A DNA stretch of 64,000 bases, taken from Akanthomyces muscarius (lineage: Eukaryota > Ascomycota > Sordariomycetes > Hypocreales > Cordycipitaceae). Under the pieces are notes generated by a model, which saw only the letters and a list, made by a program, of their open reading frames with translations, was not told the origin of the DNA and searched no databases. Within the stretch, counting starts at the first letter, position 1; each line of letters begins with the position of its first letter. The stretch is from positions 682,001-746,000 of the forward strand of contig NC_079245.1 of assembly GCF_028009165.1 (NCBI RefSeq), read 5' to 3'. Positions 32,428-43,168 of this stretch are shown piece after piece. A program made the translations under genes and the position numbers.

Positions 32428-33570
32428 TTACACCGCGTTGGCGGTTGATGTCTCCAAGCCAGGTCTGTCTGGGTACGTAAAAACAAGCGCTCGAACCTCG
32501 ATACTTTTTCGCTTTGGGGTGTCTAACGTAGCGCTCGGGTGTAGAAACGAGGCGTGCGGGCAGGCTAAATCAAATAAATAAAGTGCTTAGCAAAAGTCCC
32601 TTGGTTTTGTGTAATTGGACGTGCGTACCTCGAACAACGCTGCTCTCAGAGTCAAACATCTTGAGCAGCAGCACCTCGTCACAAGTCTGATTGCTCAAGT
32701 AATGCCATTTCTGGTTCTCGTTATAGCAGAGATAAACTGTCCCTCCGATGAATCGGCGTCGCACAACGTCACATTCTAGCATGTCCTTGTCGTCGACACT
32801 CTTGCCATCACAGACACCAAGAGGATAGTCCAGGACAGTGTGATCCAGCGGTCGCCAAACACTATTAAATTTTTCTACATTTAGCCGAAAAGAACCGGGC
32901 TACTCATCTGTAAATTACCTTACTTGATAATTCGTACTCTGCCCTGAAGCAGATACTCTGCGTGGTCAGCCAGTTGTAATTTCGTTCGGTGAACGACACT
33001 GGCTGGCGATTGGTCTATCAGGTTTCAGCATTGTTCTTTTACTTTCCGGTGACTGCTTACCAATGTGAACGTGCGTGGCTGGCCTTATCCGAGCGGTCGG
33101 ATCATTTAAATCCAATACCTCGACATCCGTCGTCGTCCGATCGGCGTCTCGCAACTATGTGTCAGGCAACTGTCAGATCCGCCGTTATCCTATTTGCGGC
33201 CCGAACTGGGCCAGATTAAACTAACTCGCCAGTCAAAGAAGAATATTTCGTCGACGTCTTCAACATGAGTCTTTATAAGGTTCTCGACGTCCGGAAGATA
33301 GAACGCCTCGACGTCTTGCCGAGTAGACGTGCTCGTTGGAACCCAACTTGGCGGACATGTCAGATGTTCGAAGCCATGGCTGTCAAGAGTGAAATTCTCA
33401 TTCGTGTCGCGAATATCTTCAATCAAGTGTTCTTTGGCCTCAAATTCGAGATTGTCTGGCCGTGGGTCCTCTGCATCTTCGGGTATGGGCATGAAGATTT
33501 GAAATGGTACCTCCCTCTGGTAGAGGTCGAGGCGCTTTAGAAATTGCAAATTCCCTTTTACAGAGCCCAT
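32428..33570 (-). CDS. AsaB-like hydroxylase/desaturase
   Basis: The gene is hidden in five small exons (33570-33226, 33154-33061, 33002-32924, 32861-32629, 32564-32428) that join exactly in frame to 295 residues; no single frame exceeds 130 codons. Family landmarks appear in the expected order: 'LYQREVPFQIFMPIPEDAED' near the N-terminus, 'NLEFEAKEHLIEDIRD', 'FTLDSHGFE', 'FFFDWR' joined across intron 1, 'DLNDPTARIRPATHVHI', 'DHAEYLLQGRVRII' then 'NVWRPL' across intron 3, 'RRRFIGGTVYLCYN', 'KWHYLSNQTCDEVLLLKMFDS', and 'CPHASF' with 'SIEVRALVFTYP' at the end. Fungal proteins of this set, including AsaB of the aspergillic-acid cluster, act as hydroxylases or desaturases in specialised metabolism. 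The substrate is unknown. The NRPS is 13.5 kb away. Intron 2 has an alternative read-through reading that breaks the frame, so I prefer the spliced model. Confidence 0.85.
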
Positions 33571-33991
33571 ATTCAATCAACAGACGTACATGGAAAAGTT
33601 TCTCCAAAAAGATTTCATATGTTATCTGGCAATGAAATCTTGTCCTAGCAAATTTCTTATGTTGAATATGCAATCGGTCGCATGGCCACAGCGCATGCCG
33701 ACCATCAGTTTTGCCGAATCAATTCTCCAACAACGAACCACTCACACTGCTCATCCCGCCTGCCTGCTGGCTCTTGGTAACGTGAGACCTGTCTCCATTT
33801 TTTTTTAGAAGCCATGCTATTCAAATGACTATCTGAATGAGAACGTCTGTCAACACTACGTAATAGACTCAAGCCATCACAGTTTGCCAAGCTTGCCTTT
33901 TTCCCTCCCTCGCTAGACATACACATGTAGACTGCATCAGCCGCGCAACTTCCTGCACGTAGTTCACAAATCAGAATGCTACGGAGTCGGT

Positions 33992-34235
33992 GTCCCGTTG
34001 CCAGCTCAGACTTCCGTATGCACGCGGGTTCAGCTCAAAAGCCACATCCAAACATTTTATCAACTCGGCATATTAGAAGAGGAAATGTCCCGCGTCACGT
34101 TGCCGGCTGACACCTCCGCATGCGTGCAACTGAACATATAGAGACACACAAACATTTTGTAAACTCGGCAGATCATTGTGTGATGAGCCTTATATCACAT
34201 TGCCAGCGCAGACCTCCATATGCATTGCACTTTCA
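33992..34235. repeat. Imperfect tandem repeat, about 100 bp, two and a half copies
   Basis: Three copies of a landmark (TTGCCAGCTCAGACTTCC; TTGCCGGCTGACACCTCC; TTGCCAGCGCAGACCTCC) begin at 33999, 34100 and 34200, so the period is 100-101 bp. Copies 1 and 2 also share AAACATTTTATCAACTCGGCA / AAACATTTTGTAAACTCGGCA in the second half of the unit. The third copy is cut short near 34235. Many differences between copies 2 and 3 are G-to-A changes. No protein is evident. Confidence 0.7.
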
Positions 34236-34642
34236 GCCGAAGGCCTCCTGTGGCAATTCTGCCTTTCCGCAGACTACGCTCGTCGCGAGTATAGTGAAAT
34301 GGCACGGGATGTGTTGAGCCCGATGTTAGCGCCCGGGGACGCCACTGTCTCGGGTAGGGACCAAGTCTATGGTCGGATGTTGGCCAACTCCTCCTCAAAA
34401 CGCCAGCCCGAGCAGAGAGCATATGCACTGTGTTGTGGCTTGAAAAGGCGTTGATCTAGCGACGCCTTTCTATTCACGCCCCTTCGATGGTATGTTCACA
34501 TGAGCCCGGAGAAAAACATTAGGCACTAGGAGGGAGCGCCCATTCTTTTCTTTCCTCTTTCCTCGAACAACATTTCGAGCAAGGTCGCAGCAATACTTTA
34601 ATCAGCGTCCGAGATATACTCCCGACAGGAACTCTCCAATGT

Positions 34643-34984
34643 ATGATAGAGCCTCTGTGGCGTGCACTTGCTTCGATGCAACTAACAATAAAACTTGTTG
34701 ACGCAGCATTCATCATGCCGGCCCGTGGTCCCGTCTCAGACACCTCTTCCACCAGCACCGGCTCAGATACAAATGAGGGCGTCAAAGATATGCTCTCAGT
34801 CACTGGCGTGGACGAGAACGAGCCGACGTGGATCACGACGATGAAGAAGAACGACACGCGCTCTCGGCCATGGCAGAAGCATCTGGATGTCAAGGAAACA
34901 TCGGATTTCACTAAGTATTCTGAACCTGTCGAATTTGATCAGTGCGGAGTTGTTGCCTCGGGATCTGGAACCTTGGCTGCTTGA
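34643..34984 (+). CDS. Doubtful small hypothetical protein
   Basis: An ATG-initiated frame of 113 codons. The part from the internal Met at codon 25 ('MPARGPVSDTSSTSTGSDTN') is hydrophilic, Ser/Thr-rich then acidic, without a signal peptide or known domain. Nothing upstream points to a promoter, and the antisense strand is also open for 130 codons. It could be a real small gene, one exon of a larger one, or chance. Confidence 0.22.
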   Translation: MIEPLWRALASMQLTIKLVDAAFIMPARGPVSDTSSTSTGSDTNEGVKDMLSVTGVDENEPTWITTMKKNDTRSRPWQKHLDVKETSDFTKYSEPVEFDQCGVVASGSGTLAA

Positions 34985-35468
34985 GATGGTTATATGGGAT
35001 ACGTCACCAGATTGTTTTACTTCATCCTTTGCTATGTATTTTGAGTACTGAGCCGGACAATCTTGCCGATAGCTGTGCGCTTGCTTACAGATTGCTACCT
35101 CATAAGTTCAAATTCAGCATTATTTTTATCATTTGTCTTCGATGAGACGTGAAATGTTTGCTGACAGGCGGTAAGCGAAGTACAAGCACAATCCACTGTA
35201 ATCACCACTCGATACATTATCTAGTATATCACCATAGAAATTAATGAGATAATTAGTATAATATCTTCTAGATCTCTGACTTGCTGGGGCCTATTAGAAT
35301 GTCATTGTAGGGTTTGTAATCAAGAGAGAATGCTGAAGTCACTGAAGAGGCCCTGGTATTGCTTCCTCTAGATATACTGCGTTTTGTACGATGTTATCGA
35401 ACTAAGACCGAAGTTATGCTAGTTGTCTTACAGTTACCACCGATTCCTGCTTTGCCAAGGCCTCTCCT

Positions 35469-37196
35469 CTATAGCTTCAAAGTGCTCGGGGCACGTCCTT
35501 TTTTGAAAAGCTCCCCAGATGGATAGGTGAAGTCATGGGCCCAACGCACGTGTAGCACCTTTCCCTGCTCATCAGCCTCGAAGAAGAATTTGTGCATCAT
35601 GATGGAAGCGTTCGGATAAATCATCCTTTTCGATTCCGCATCTCTGTCACAGTAGAAGGCGAAGACGTCGTGCTCGTAATGCTCCAGGTCATAGAAGACA
35701 TCCGCGATCCCCTGGATGTTGACGCGAAGCTTTTCCTGCAGAACTGAAACTTGAAAGCCGTAGTCGCTGCCCTCTGCAGAGGTGTAGTAACCGGCATACT
35801 CGGACAGGGCTTTTGGACTCGTTCCCTGGGTGCGCTCCTTCTCGAGCTGCGCATTCATGTCCGGGTGGTGTGACAATGCATTGGCAACGGTTTTCTTGGC
35901 AATCGGTATGAAGTCGACAGGGTTTGGAACTCCAATGATTGCCTCGATTACAAGCTGAGCGGCGAAATCTGGGGTATCATAAAGATCGAAAGAGTTTCCG
36001 AGGACAACGACGACAAAGTCACTGTCAGGGAGAAGATAGACGGCACTCAGAGCCCCGCACATTGCACCGTTGTGATAAAAGAGGCGCTGCGGCTTGGTAT
36101 CTTTTCCAATTACCGGCATGCCATCAGGGGATTCGTACGAATTAACACCAACCAATCCCGCCTGATCGGGTAGCTCGGTTAGACACCAGCCCATTCCATA
36201 AGCCGAGCCTGGCTGTATGGTGGAATGTTTGGCAAACAAAGCCGTTGCTTGACGAAAGGGCGAAGTATGCTTCGATGTAGCATCAGAGAGCGACTGGTTC
36301 TGGAAAGCCTCGAGGAGAGCGCTATAAAGGACAAGCATGTCGCTCATGGTAGACTTCATGGCACCAGCGGGGGCCATGACGGTACCGGAGTTCAGAGGCG
36401 GGTGTTCCACCTGGAAAGGGGTTCCGTCGCTGAGTGCCATGTATGATGCAGCGTAATTTTCGCTCGAGGGTTTGCCGAGCGTCGTGTTCTTCAAGCCCAG
36501 AGGCTCAAAGAAGCGCTGGGCTATGAACTGGCCAAGGTCCTGGCCAGAGACATGTTCGATGACTTGTCCCACCAGGGCGTATCCCCAGTTGTTGTACGAC
36601 ATTTTGGACCGAAACTCGGCCACGGGAGGCAACTTGGAGACAATGTGGGCTGTGTTGGCCTTTTCGGAGAGAAGAGCGGTAGACATTAGATGCCAGTAGC
36701 TCTGCTTCATGGCAACACCCAGCCGGTGTGCCAGAAGATCCAACAGATTCACCTGTGGAAGAGATTTGTTCTCGGGCTCCGTGTTGGACTCGCAGAAGAG
36801 CGGGACAACGCCACTCTCGCCGAGGGGTGTCTCCCAGGACAGCTTGCCGTCCTCTACCAGGGACGCGGCCGCGGCCGCGACAAAGGCCTTGGTCATCGAA
36901 CCAATGTGCTGGACGGTCTCGCTATCTGGTGGCGTGGCGGAGTTGACATTTCGGAAGCCAAAGTGTTTCTCGAAGATGCTGGTGCCTTTGTGGGCCACTC
37001 CGATGGAAAGGCCTGCGTTGCCACCAATGGACCGAAGCTCCTCAATTTGTGTTTCGAGAGAGGCGAGTCGATCAAGGACAGGCTCCAGGTTCGGACGGGG
37101 CGACTCGGATGTCCTGTGTGCGCTCAAAATGTCAGAAATGCGATGTGCTACCAAAGCAAGCGCGACGGTGGAGAGAACAGTGACAGAAGCATACAT
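35469..37196 (-). CDS. Beta-lactamase-fold serine hydrolase (LovD/EstB-like)
   Basis: The open frame reaches a TTG at 37439, but the first ATG followed by a sensible N-terminus is at 37196, giving 575 residues; an in-frame ATG further out ('MTRLRASRLS', about 37310) is less likely. Residues 1-20 are hydrophobic (YASVTVLSTVALALVAHRI), a possible signal anchor, followed by a short coiled segment ('LDRLASLETQIEELRSIGG'). The class C beta-lactamase/penicillin-binding fold shows the catalytic 'SMTK' (SxxK) near residue 100 and 'YNN' (YxN) near residue 201, with 'YHNGAMCGALSAVYLLPDSD' in the region of the third active-site strand. Fungal members include transesterases such as LovD and carboxylesterases; the true substrate is unknown. 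A C-terminal 150-residue extension resembles the lipocalin-like tail found in such hydrolases. Confidence 0.85.
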   Translation of the reverse strand: MYASVTVLSTVALALVAHRISDILSAHRTSESPRPNLEPVLDRLASLETQIEELRSIGGNAGLSIGVAHKGTSIFEKHFGFRNVNSATPPDSETVQHIGSMTKAFVAAAAASLVEDGKLSWETPLGESGVVPLFCESNTEPENKSLPQVNLLDLLAHRLGVAMKQSYWHLMSTALLSEKANTAHIVSKLPPVAEFRSKMSYNNWGYALVGQVIEHVSGQDLGQFIAQRFFEPLGLKNTTLGKPSSENYAASYMALSDGTPFQVEHPPLNSGTVMAPAGAMKSTMSDMLVLYSALLEAFQNQSLSDATSKHTSPFRQATALFAKHSTIQPGSAYGMGWCLTELPDQAGLVGVNSYESPDGMPVIGKDTKPQRLFYHNGAMCGALSAVYLLPDSDFVVVVLGNSFDLYDTPDFAAQLVIEAIIGVPNPVDFIPIAKKTVANALSHHPDMNAQLEKERTQGTSPKALSEYAGYYTSAEGSDYGFQVSVLQEKLRVNIQGIADVFYDLEHYEHDVFAFYCDRDAESKRMIYPNASIMMHKFFFEADEQGKVLHVRWAHDFTYPSGELFKKGRAPSTLKL

Positions 37197-37873
37197 GGTA
37201 GGGGAGCGCCGGGCAATCGTGTAGCGTGTTCTTGAAGTGTGTATTCGTTTCGGGCAGGAAAATAGGATGGATGACAGTCGCGATGCACGCAGACGAGTCA
37301 TGGGTAATATAGAAATGAAAAACGCGTAGACTGAAGGCACAACTATCAGTACCTTGCGTTGGGCGTCGCACAAAGACGGGTTGTTTCTGGCGGTCGCCGG
37401 CGCTGAAGACACCCCCGGGGTGCAGCATCTTTGTGCCAAAGTGCCTACCCGTTCAGACCGTTTCAGCTGGTATGCAAGTGCCCGCTGCGGCTAGCTGGGT
37501 CGCCTTTCCCGTTCAGCCTCGTGCTTATTTGCGAACCATGCGGAGCACTTGGGGTACTGGTTTCTACCCGGCCCCCTAGCTACTTTGATGGTTACTTATC
37601 TAGATTTTGAACAGATCGGAGAAGCCAAGGCAGTATGCTCCAGCGCCCCACCAAACCAGATCCTCCCGGTATTACTGCCCTAGTCCGGGGAAGCCTTTTG
37701 TCTGCCTCGAGAGGATAGATGCACGAGCCAACGTGTGAACAGCCCCGAGATCCCTACAGTTATTGTACAAAATCGAAGAAGAAAAGCCTCTTTTTTTTTT
37801 TTAATCTTGTCCACCTTTTTGACCAACCGCGCCGCCGGCCTCCTCGTCGCCCTCTCTCTTCTTTATTTGCGAA
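37197..37873. other. Intergenic, divergent promoter of serine hydrolase and NLR
   Basis: This 677 bp separates two divergent starts. A T11 tract lies at about 37791-37802, 75 bp before the NLR start. Nothing else was recognised. Confidence 0.5.
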
Positions 37874-40800
37874 ATGTCTGAGCAGGACTGGGCAGGTATA
37901 GTGTCCAAGTTACAGCAAGACTTGAGACGGGAACATTGCCAGCTTCGATTGGATGTCCGTGATTTTCGCTCCTTCCAGGCCGCTCTCGATGATGCATGCA
38001 AAACATACGCCAAAGATGGCACTACGCGGCTGATACGTGACAAGATCACGCCGCAGCTGCACCATCTACAGTCATTTGAGAAGGCCATCGCTAGCAGCGC
38101 TGGCAAAGTTCAGGCAGCCTCGTGCCTATGGGCTTTGTCCCAGGCCGTCATTACAGTGCAACTCCCAACCATATCAGCTTTCCCCGTTGATAAACGCTGA
38201 CTTTGCGCTGTAGTGCACTTGCCGGTTTTCGAGCCGGGTCGATGCCACGTTGAACCAGCTCGGGGGGTTCTACGAAACAATCCCCCGCTTTGAGGCTTAC
38301 CTCGAGCTGTTCCATGACGAACCGAGCCTTAAGTATCGCGTACGAGATTTGTATGTCGATTTTATCGATTTTTCGGTCGTGACAATACAATTCGTCAACG
38401 AGAAGCCATTCAGTCTGTCCTCCCGTCGCGTGCCCATCCTCCACGTATGACCGACTGACGCGTAACAGAGCATATAATCAAACGTTTCGTTACTTCAAAG
38501 TCTGATCGCCGACTACAAGAAATCCAAGACAGGTTCTTCGAGCACTGCACAAGCCTGGACAAAGAGGTGGAGCGCATTCACATACAACGCTCAGAACTGG
38601 CCCGCAGGAAAGCACAGCACGGGTCTTTAAGCATGCCGGGGGCGCCTGAGCGCTCAAACTCCAGGGGGCGTCTCAGTGCATCCAATGCCGCCTTAAAGCT
38701 CAATGGGCCACGTAAAAACGGCAGATTCGTTGGCAGAGATGATATGATGGGGCAACTGCACGACTGGTTCATGGTCGACAGAAAACTCCCAAGCGAGCCA
38801 GTGTCGTGTGTACTGGCTGGAATGGGGGGCATCGGAAAAACCCAAGCTGCTCTCAGATACCGAGACTTGTATGCAGACGAGTATGACTTCATCTTTTGGG
38901 TCACTGCAGAGACCCAAAGTAAGCTCATAACCAGCTTCAGCCTGATTGCACATAGGGGGAAGCTTGAGGACCTTGCTGGCTTAGAGGACGAAGCCCTTGT
39001 ATCCAAGTCAATGATTTGGCTTCAGGAAACAGGTCTGTTGAGTCTAGTCCTGCTGTTTTAGGTTTGTCTTTGTTTCTGACGACGATCTAGAACAAAGCTG
39101 GCTTCTGATATTTGACAACGTCGAGACAACTGAGGAGACCAGAAACGAATTCGAGTCATACTGGCCGACCAGCGCTCGAAAGAAATCAGCAATTATCCTC
39201 ACCACCCAGCAATCAGATTTCCAACACATGGCCACGCACTGCGTGAGAGTCGGATCCCTACCGGCAGAGGAAGGCGCAAAAGTTCTTCTTGACTCACTTT
39301 ATGCCGATAAGCAACCATCAGATGAGGAGACTGAGGCAGCCATCGCCCTTTCATCGGATGTTGGCGGGCTACCACTTGCCGTGGCGCACATAGGAGGCTA
39401 CATTTCAGGCTCAGGATATACGCTCGCACGGTTTCGGGAAACAATTCAGCATACCTACTCACACGTTTGGACTGCAGACCCACCGTCGTCCGTTCGCGAC
39501 TGTGAGAAGCGTCTTGCAGTAGTTTGGGATTTTGCACTATCGCTTCTCAGTCCAAACGCCTATATTCTGATCTGTATTCTAGCCTTCCTGAATCCAGACA
39601 GCATTCCCGAGGATATGCTTCTGGGCGAGCTCAGGCAAAGTGGAGGCTTATGGGACTTGAAGTATGCCAAGGCCGAAATTTTGTGAGTTCCTTCTACTCC
39701 ACCGTCGCAGCCTTGTCTAACATGCGCCTAATAAGCTTAATGGACATGGTACATCAGTTGGCACAGCGGTGTCTGGTTTCCAGCGAGGATCCAGGTACTG
39801 GAACCCCCTACCTTACGATTCATCGCAGCTTGCAGCAAGGCCTTTTGCAAAAGCTTAATGGGGACGTTTTGAAACGGTCAGAAATCTTTGAGGGCGTCGT
39901 ACGTATTGTGAGGAGAATCACGCCCTCAGCATCACCTATCCAGGTATTTGAGCTCCGTTATGCAGCTAGATTGCAAACACTTACGCCTAAATTAAGGTTC
40001 CGACACCTAAAGAGTGGCCGCACTTCAATGTTGCTGTCCCTCATATCGTCACTCTGGGTCTGGCATTCTCGTTGTTCAAGCCCCCTATGCAGGGATCGCT
40101 CCACTTCGCCAGATTACTCTATGACGCGGGTTTCAACATGTGGGAGAGAGAGCGGGTGCTTGACGGCAAGCAGCTGCTTGACTTGGCCGAGCGCGTGCTC
40201 ACAGGCCAGGGTAAAACTGGAAGCGATAGGCTTCAGGCCGATATACATGCCATTCAAGGCATGTTTGTCGACAGTAGTGGCGGATTAGGGCGCGATGAAG
40301 GGCTAAGGAGACGACAACAGGCCATGAAGTTACGCCGCGAAGCGGTTCAGGCAGCTCGGAAGCGAGGCCAGTCGCTAAGCAAGGATGAAACCATTCTCGA
40401 GATGAACGCTGTAAACGATTACGCATACTGTTTACTGCAAAGCAACAGATACGCCGAGGCCGAGCCGTTGTTTGAAGATTGCTACGCAGCCTACCAATCT
40501 TGGGGGACTGAAAAGGACACACCCTTCGAGTATAGCAAATACTTCCACAACATGGGCACCGTTCGCATGTTCCAAGGTCGATACAACGAGGCCGTCAAGT
40601 ATATGGCAAGGGCAGTCTCCCTTACAGAGGCGGCCATGGGGGATCAAAGGACTTTCAAGGTGCTGCGAGATACATACATGTTCGCGTGCATTCTTCTTCA
40701 GGCCGGCCACGAGCCAAGAGCATACGAGCTACATGAGCAAGTCATGAAGGAGAGAGAAAGTCTTTCCGGAGAGCACAGTGAGATAACGCTGGAAAGCTAT

Positions 40801-41220
40801 TATGCCCTGGGGGCCGCCTGCGACTGTCTTGGCGACCTCAAAGGCGCCAGGTAAGCTAAAAACCCCGAAGCACCTCCCGATCAAGGCATCTTTGCTAATT
40901 CGGCGCCTGCCTGGTCTACAAGAAAATGGCTCCTTACCAGCGTAGAGAGGGCCCCAAAGTCCAAATGGCATAAGAAGTCGGTCGGCAGGGCGCAGCTACA
41001 TCTTGCCAAGGTCCTGACGTCTCTGAACGTCAACCTCAACGAGGCCAAGAAGTACGAATCGGCCGGGTCTGACATGTTGCGAAGCCTTGACTCGGAGATT
41101 CCCGACTATATAAGATACTGTGGGGACCCCATTGCCATATACGACTCGCTTCACGGATTCTCAGAGGGCAGGTTCACGGGCAGAAACCTGCTGCGTATCA
41201 TTCAGTCGGGGACAATATAA
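37874..41220 (+). CDS. NOD-like receptor (STAND NTPase) with NB-ARC and TPR-like repeats
   Basis: Seven exons (37874-38155, 38214-38378, 38471-39032, 39091-39682, 39736-39943, 39997-40850, 40923-41220) close in frame at 986 residues. The N-terminal 200 residues are helical ('LNQLGGFYETIPRFEAYLEL', 'LYVDFIDF') and match the pattern of the N-terminal domain common in fungal STAND proteins (DUF7708-like). The NB-ARC domain has the P-loop 'GMGGIGKTQAALRY' near residue 266, Walker B 'SWLLIFDNV', 'SAIILTTQQ' (RNBS-B-like) and 'GGLPLAVAHIGGYI' (GLPL). The C-terminal half (from about 690) holds TPR-like helices such as 'YAYCLLQSNRYAEAEPLFEDC' and 'FHNMGTVRMFQGRYNEAVKY'. Fungal NLRs act in heterokaryon incompatibility, self/non-self recognition and response to other organisms. 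Splice donors are canonical except intron 1 (GTGCAA) and intron 2 (GTGACA). Confidence 0.9.
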
Positions 41221-41981
41221 GCTTGGCTGTTGATCGCCGAGTGTACTGCCCGCCGGAGGTGTCTAGAAGCTTCGAGGTTTTCTAGCTTTTTGTACTAGTT
41301 GCTGTGTAACAAAGCGCCGTCAGCGTATTTAAAATCACATTTTGATCCCTTGACATTGCGATACATAACAGCACCAGTAGTAGACACATACCATTGAGGC
41401 GGTAAAGATGCACCATTGAAGATGTCACAATGGAACCTCGAAAAATTTGAGACGCACGAAATCGATTATTATACAACCATTGGTCGGGACGCGACCAGTC
41501 CTCTAAGCTCTAAAATGTCTAGAATGTATCCCATCCGTAGCACCAAAGGCCTCTCTCTCTCATCCTGCTCAAGCGGCAACATTAAAAAAAATTCAAAGCG
41601 TTTCGCGAAACCTTGCTGCAGATTTGGTTCGCATGCGTGCCCCCAGCAAGCTGATTGTAGTGCTCGCCTTCTATATGCTCGTGTGGAAGAAGGAGCCGCA
41701 GATGAGCGCGGCCCAGCGCTTGGGCACATGCGCAAAAGCCGATTTTCTTGTCGTCCCCTTTGTAATACAACGTGGTTCTTTTTGTGGGATTTCTATCCTG
41801 GCCTGTTTCCCGTCGTCCTCCACTCCGTCTTTTATAACAAAGAAAAAGATTTTGGTTGGCGGTTTCGACCCGCCTGTGGGCACCCGAGAGGTGGCGCACC
41901 ACATCATCACATCGCTTCCCCCGCATCATTAGCGCCTACATGGCGTGAGGCTGTCGGGGTGGGCGAGCATTGTAGAGTCGT
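41221..41981. other. Intergenic between convergent genes
   Basis: The 3' regions of the NLR (+) and phosphate carrier (-) face each other. A plus-strand frame at 41416-42039 overlaps the carrier's 3' end and has no domain. Nothing else is seen. Confidence 0.55.
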
Positions 41982-43168
41982 TTATTTGGCAATCTCAACG
42001 CCACCGGTGGCACCGAGGGCCTTCTTGATCTCACCGTAGATGGCGAACTGACCAGCGGTCAGGGTACCGACCATAACAAGACGGGCACCGACACCGGTGA
42101 AAGAGCCCTTGATGCCGAGGTCCTTGGCAATCTTGATGAGGCGAGAGGCAGTGCCCTCACCGGGGAGACCCTTGGTCTTGTTGATCTTGGAGAGCATGGT
42201 GTCGGCAGGCTGGGAGATGAGGGCAGCGGCGAAACCGGCCATCAGACCAGAGCCCAGGTTGACACCAGTCTGGGCGGAGGGAGAGAGGCTGTTCTTGTCG
42301 AGGGTCTTGAAAGCGGCCTCGGAGACCTTCTCGAAGACGACGAACTTGGCCATGGTGTAGGGGATCCTGAGGGTCATGTTAGCGCGTGGGATCAAACGGC
42401 GGTTGTGGCAAATGGCAACTTACTGCTTGAACAGAATGGGTCCGAATCCAGCGTACATGGCGCCGAGACCCTCAGTCTTGATCATCTTACCCATACCGTC
42501 GATGAGACCCTTGGCAAAGGTGGGCTCGGAGACGAGACGGATACGGGTGGCCTCAAGGGGGCAGAGCGCAATGTCGGCGAAGAACTCGGCCATACCGGAC
42601 GAGGCGAGGTAGACGGCGGTACGGTTGTTGGAAGCAGTCTCGTAGCCAAGCTGGTTGATGGCCTGCTGCTTGAAGAACTCGTAACCACCGAACTTCAGGG
42701 CACCCTGGAGGAAGTAACCGGCAAAGGTAGGGCCGGCACCGGTGAGGAGAGCGCCAGCACCCTCGTTCTGGACGACCTGGCGGAAGCCGCCAATCATGCC
42801 ACGGTTGTAGGTGGCGGGGTCAAGCTGGATACGGGTCTTAACACTGTGAAGGAGAAGCGAATTAGTCAATTGATCGTTGTGGTGAGACTGGGCCCGCGAT
42901 ACGCGCTCTGGCTCGGCTCCGGATGGCCGGGCCAGCCAGGGGGAGAAGACGAGGCAGAGCGCATTGCGAGACGCCGGCGAGAGTTGAGCACAACTTACAC
43001 ATCGACGGGAGTCAGGGCACCGTGGGTGACGGAGCAGCAGATGGCGCCAGCAAGGGCAAAGCGGGAGTAGAGGGCGAGGCCGCTCAGCTTCTGGGGCTCG
43101 GCAGCCTTAACATTCTGGACAACGGCGTCGAGCTTGGTCGAGCCGGTGGATTTCGCGTCGGAGGCCAT
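41982..43168 (-). CDS. MIR1: Mitochondrial phosphate carrier protein
   Basis: Three exons (43168-42999, 42843-42424, 42366-41982) close in frame at 324 residues, beginning [10 protein letters not shown]. Three mitochondrial-carrier repeats are visible, each with its Px[DE] signature: '[14 protein letters not shown]' (completed across intron 1), '[14 protein letters not shown]' and '[15 protein letters not shown]'. The sequence '[21 protein letters not shown]' and the whole order match yeast Mir1/PiC, which imports inorganic phosphate with protons across the inner mitochondrial membrane for ATP synthesis. Codon use is strongly biased to C/G-ending preferred codons (GTC, ACC, AAG), as expected for an abundantly expressed housekeeping gene, unlike the neighbouring NLR. 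An upstream in-frame extension to 43249 uses a non-ATG codon. Confidence 0.95.

Larger units (their letters stand above)
33571..35468. other. Intergenic with a decayed tandem repeat
   Basis: This 1.9 kb contains the 100-bp repeat array and one doubtful small gene, both listed separately. The remaining sequence, including a T11 tract near 33798, shows nothing I can name. Confidence 0.5.

Noticed and set aside
41416..42039. 207-codon plus-strand frame after the NLR
   Set aside because: It overlaps the 3' end of the phosphate carrier on the other strand and has no recognisable fold or family pattern.
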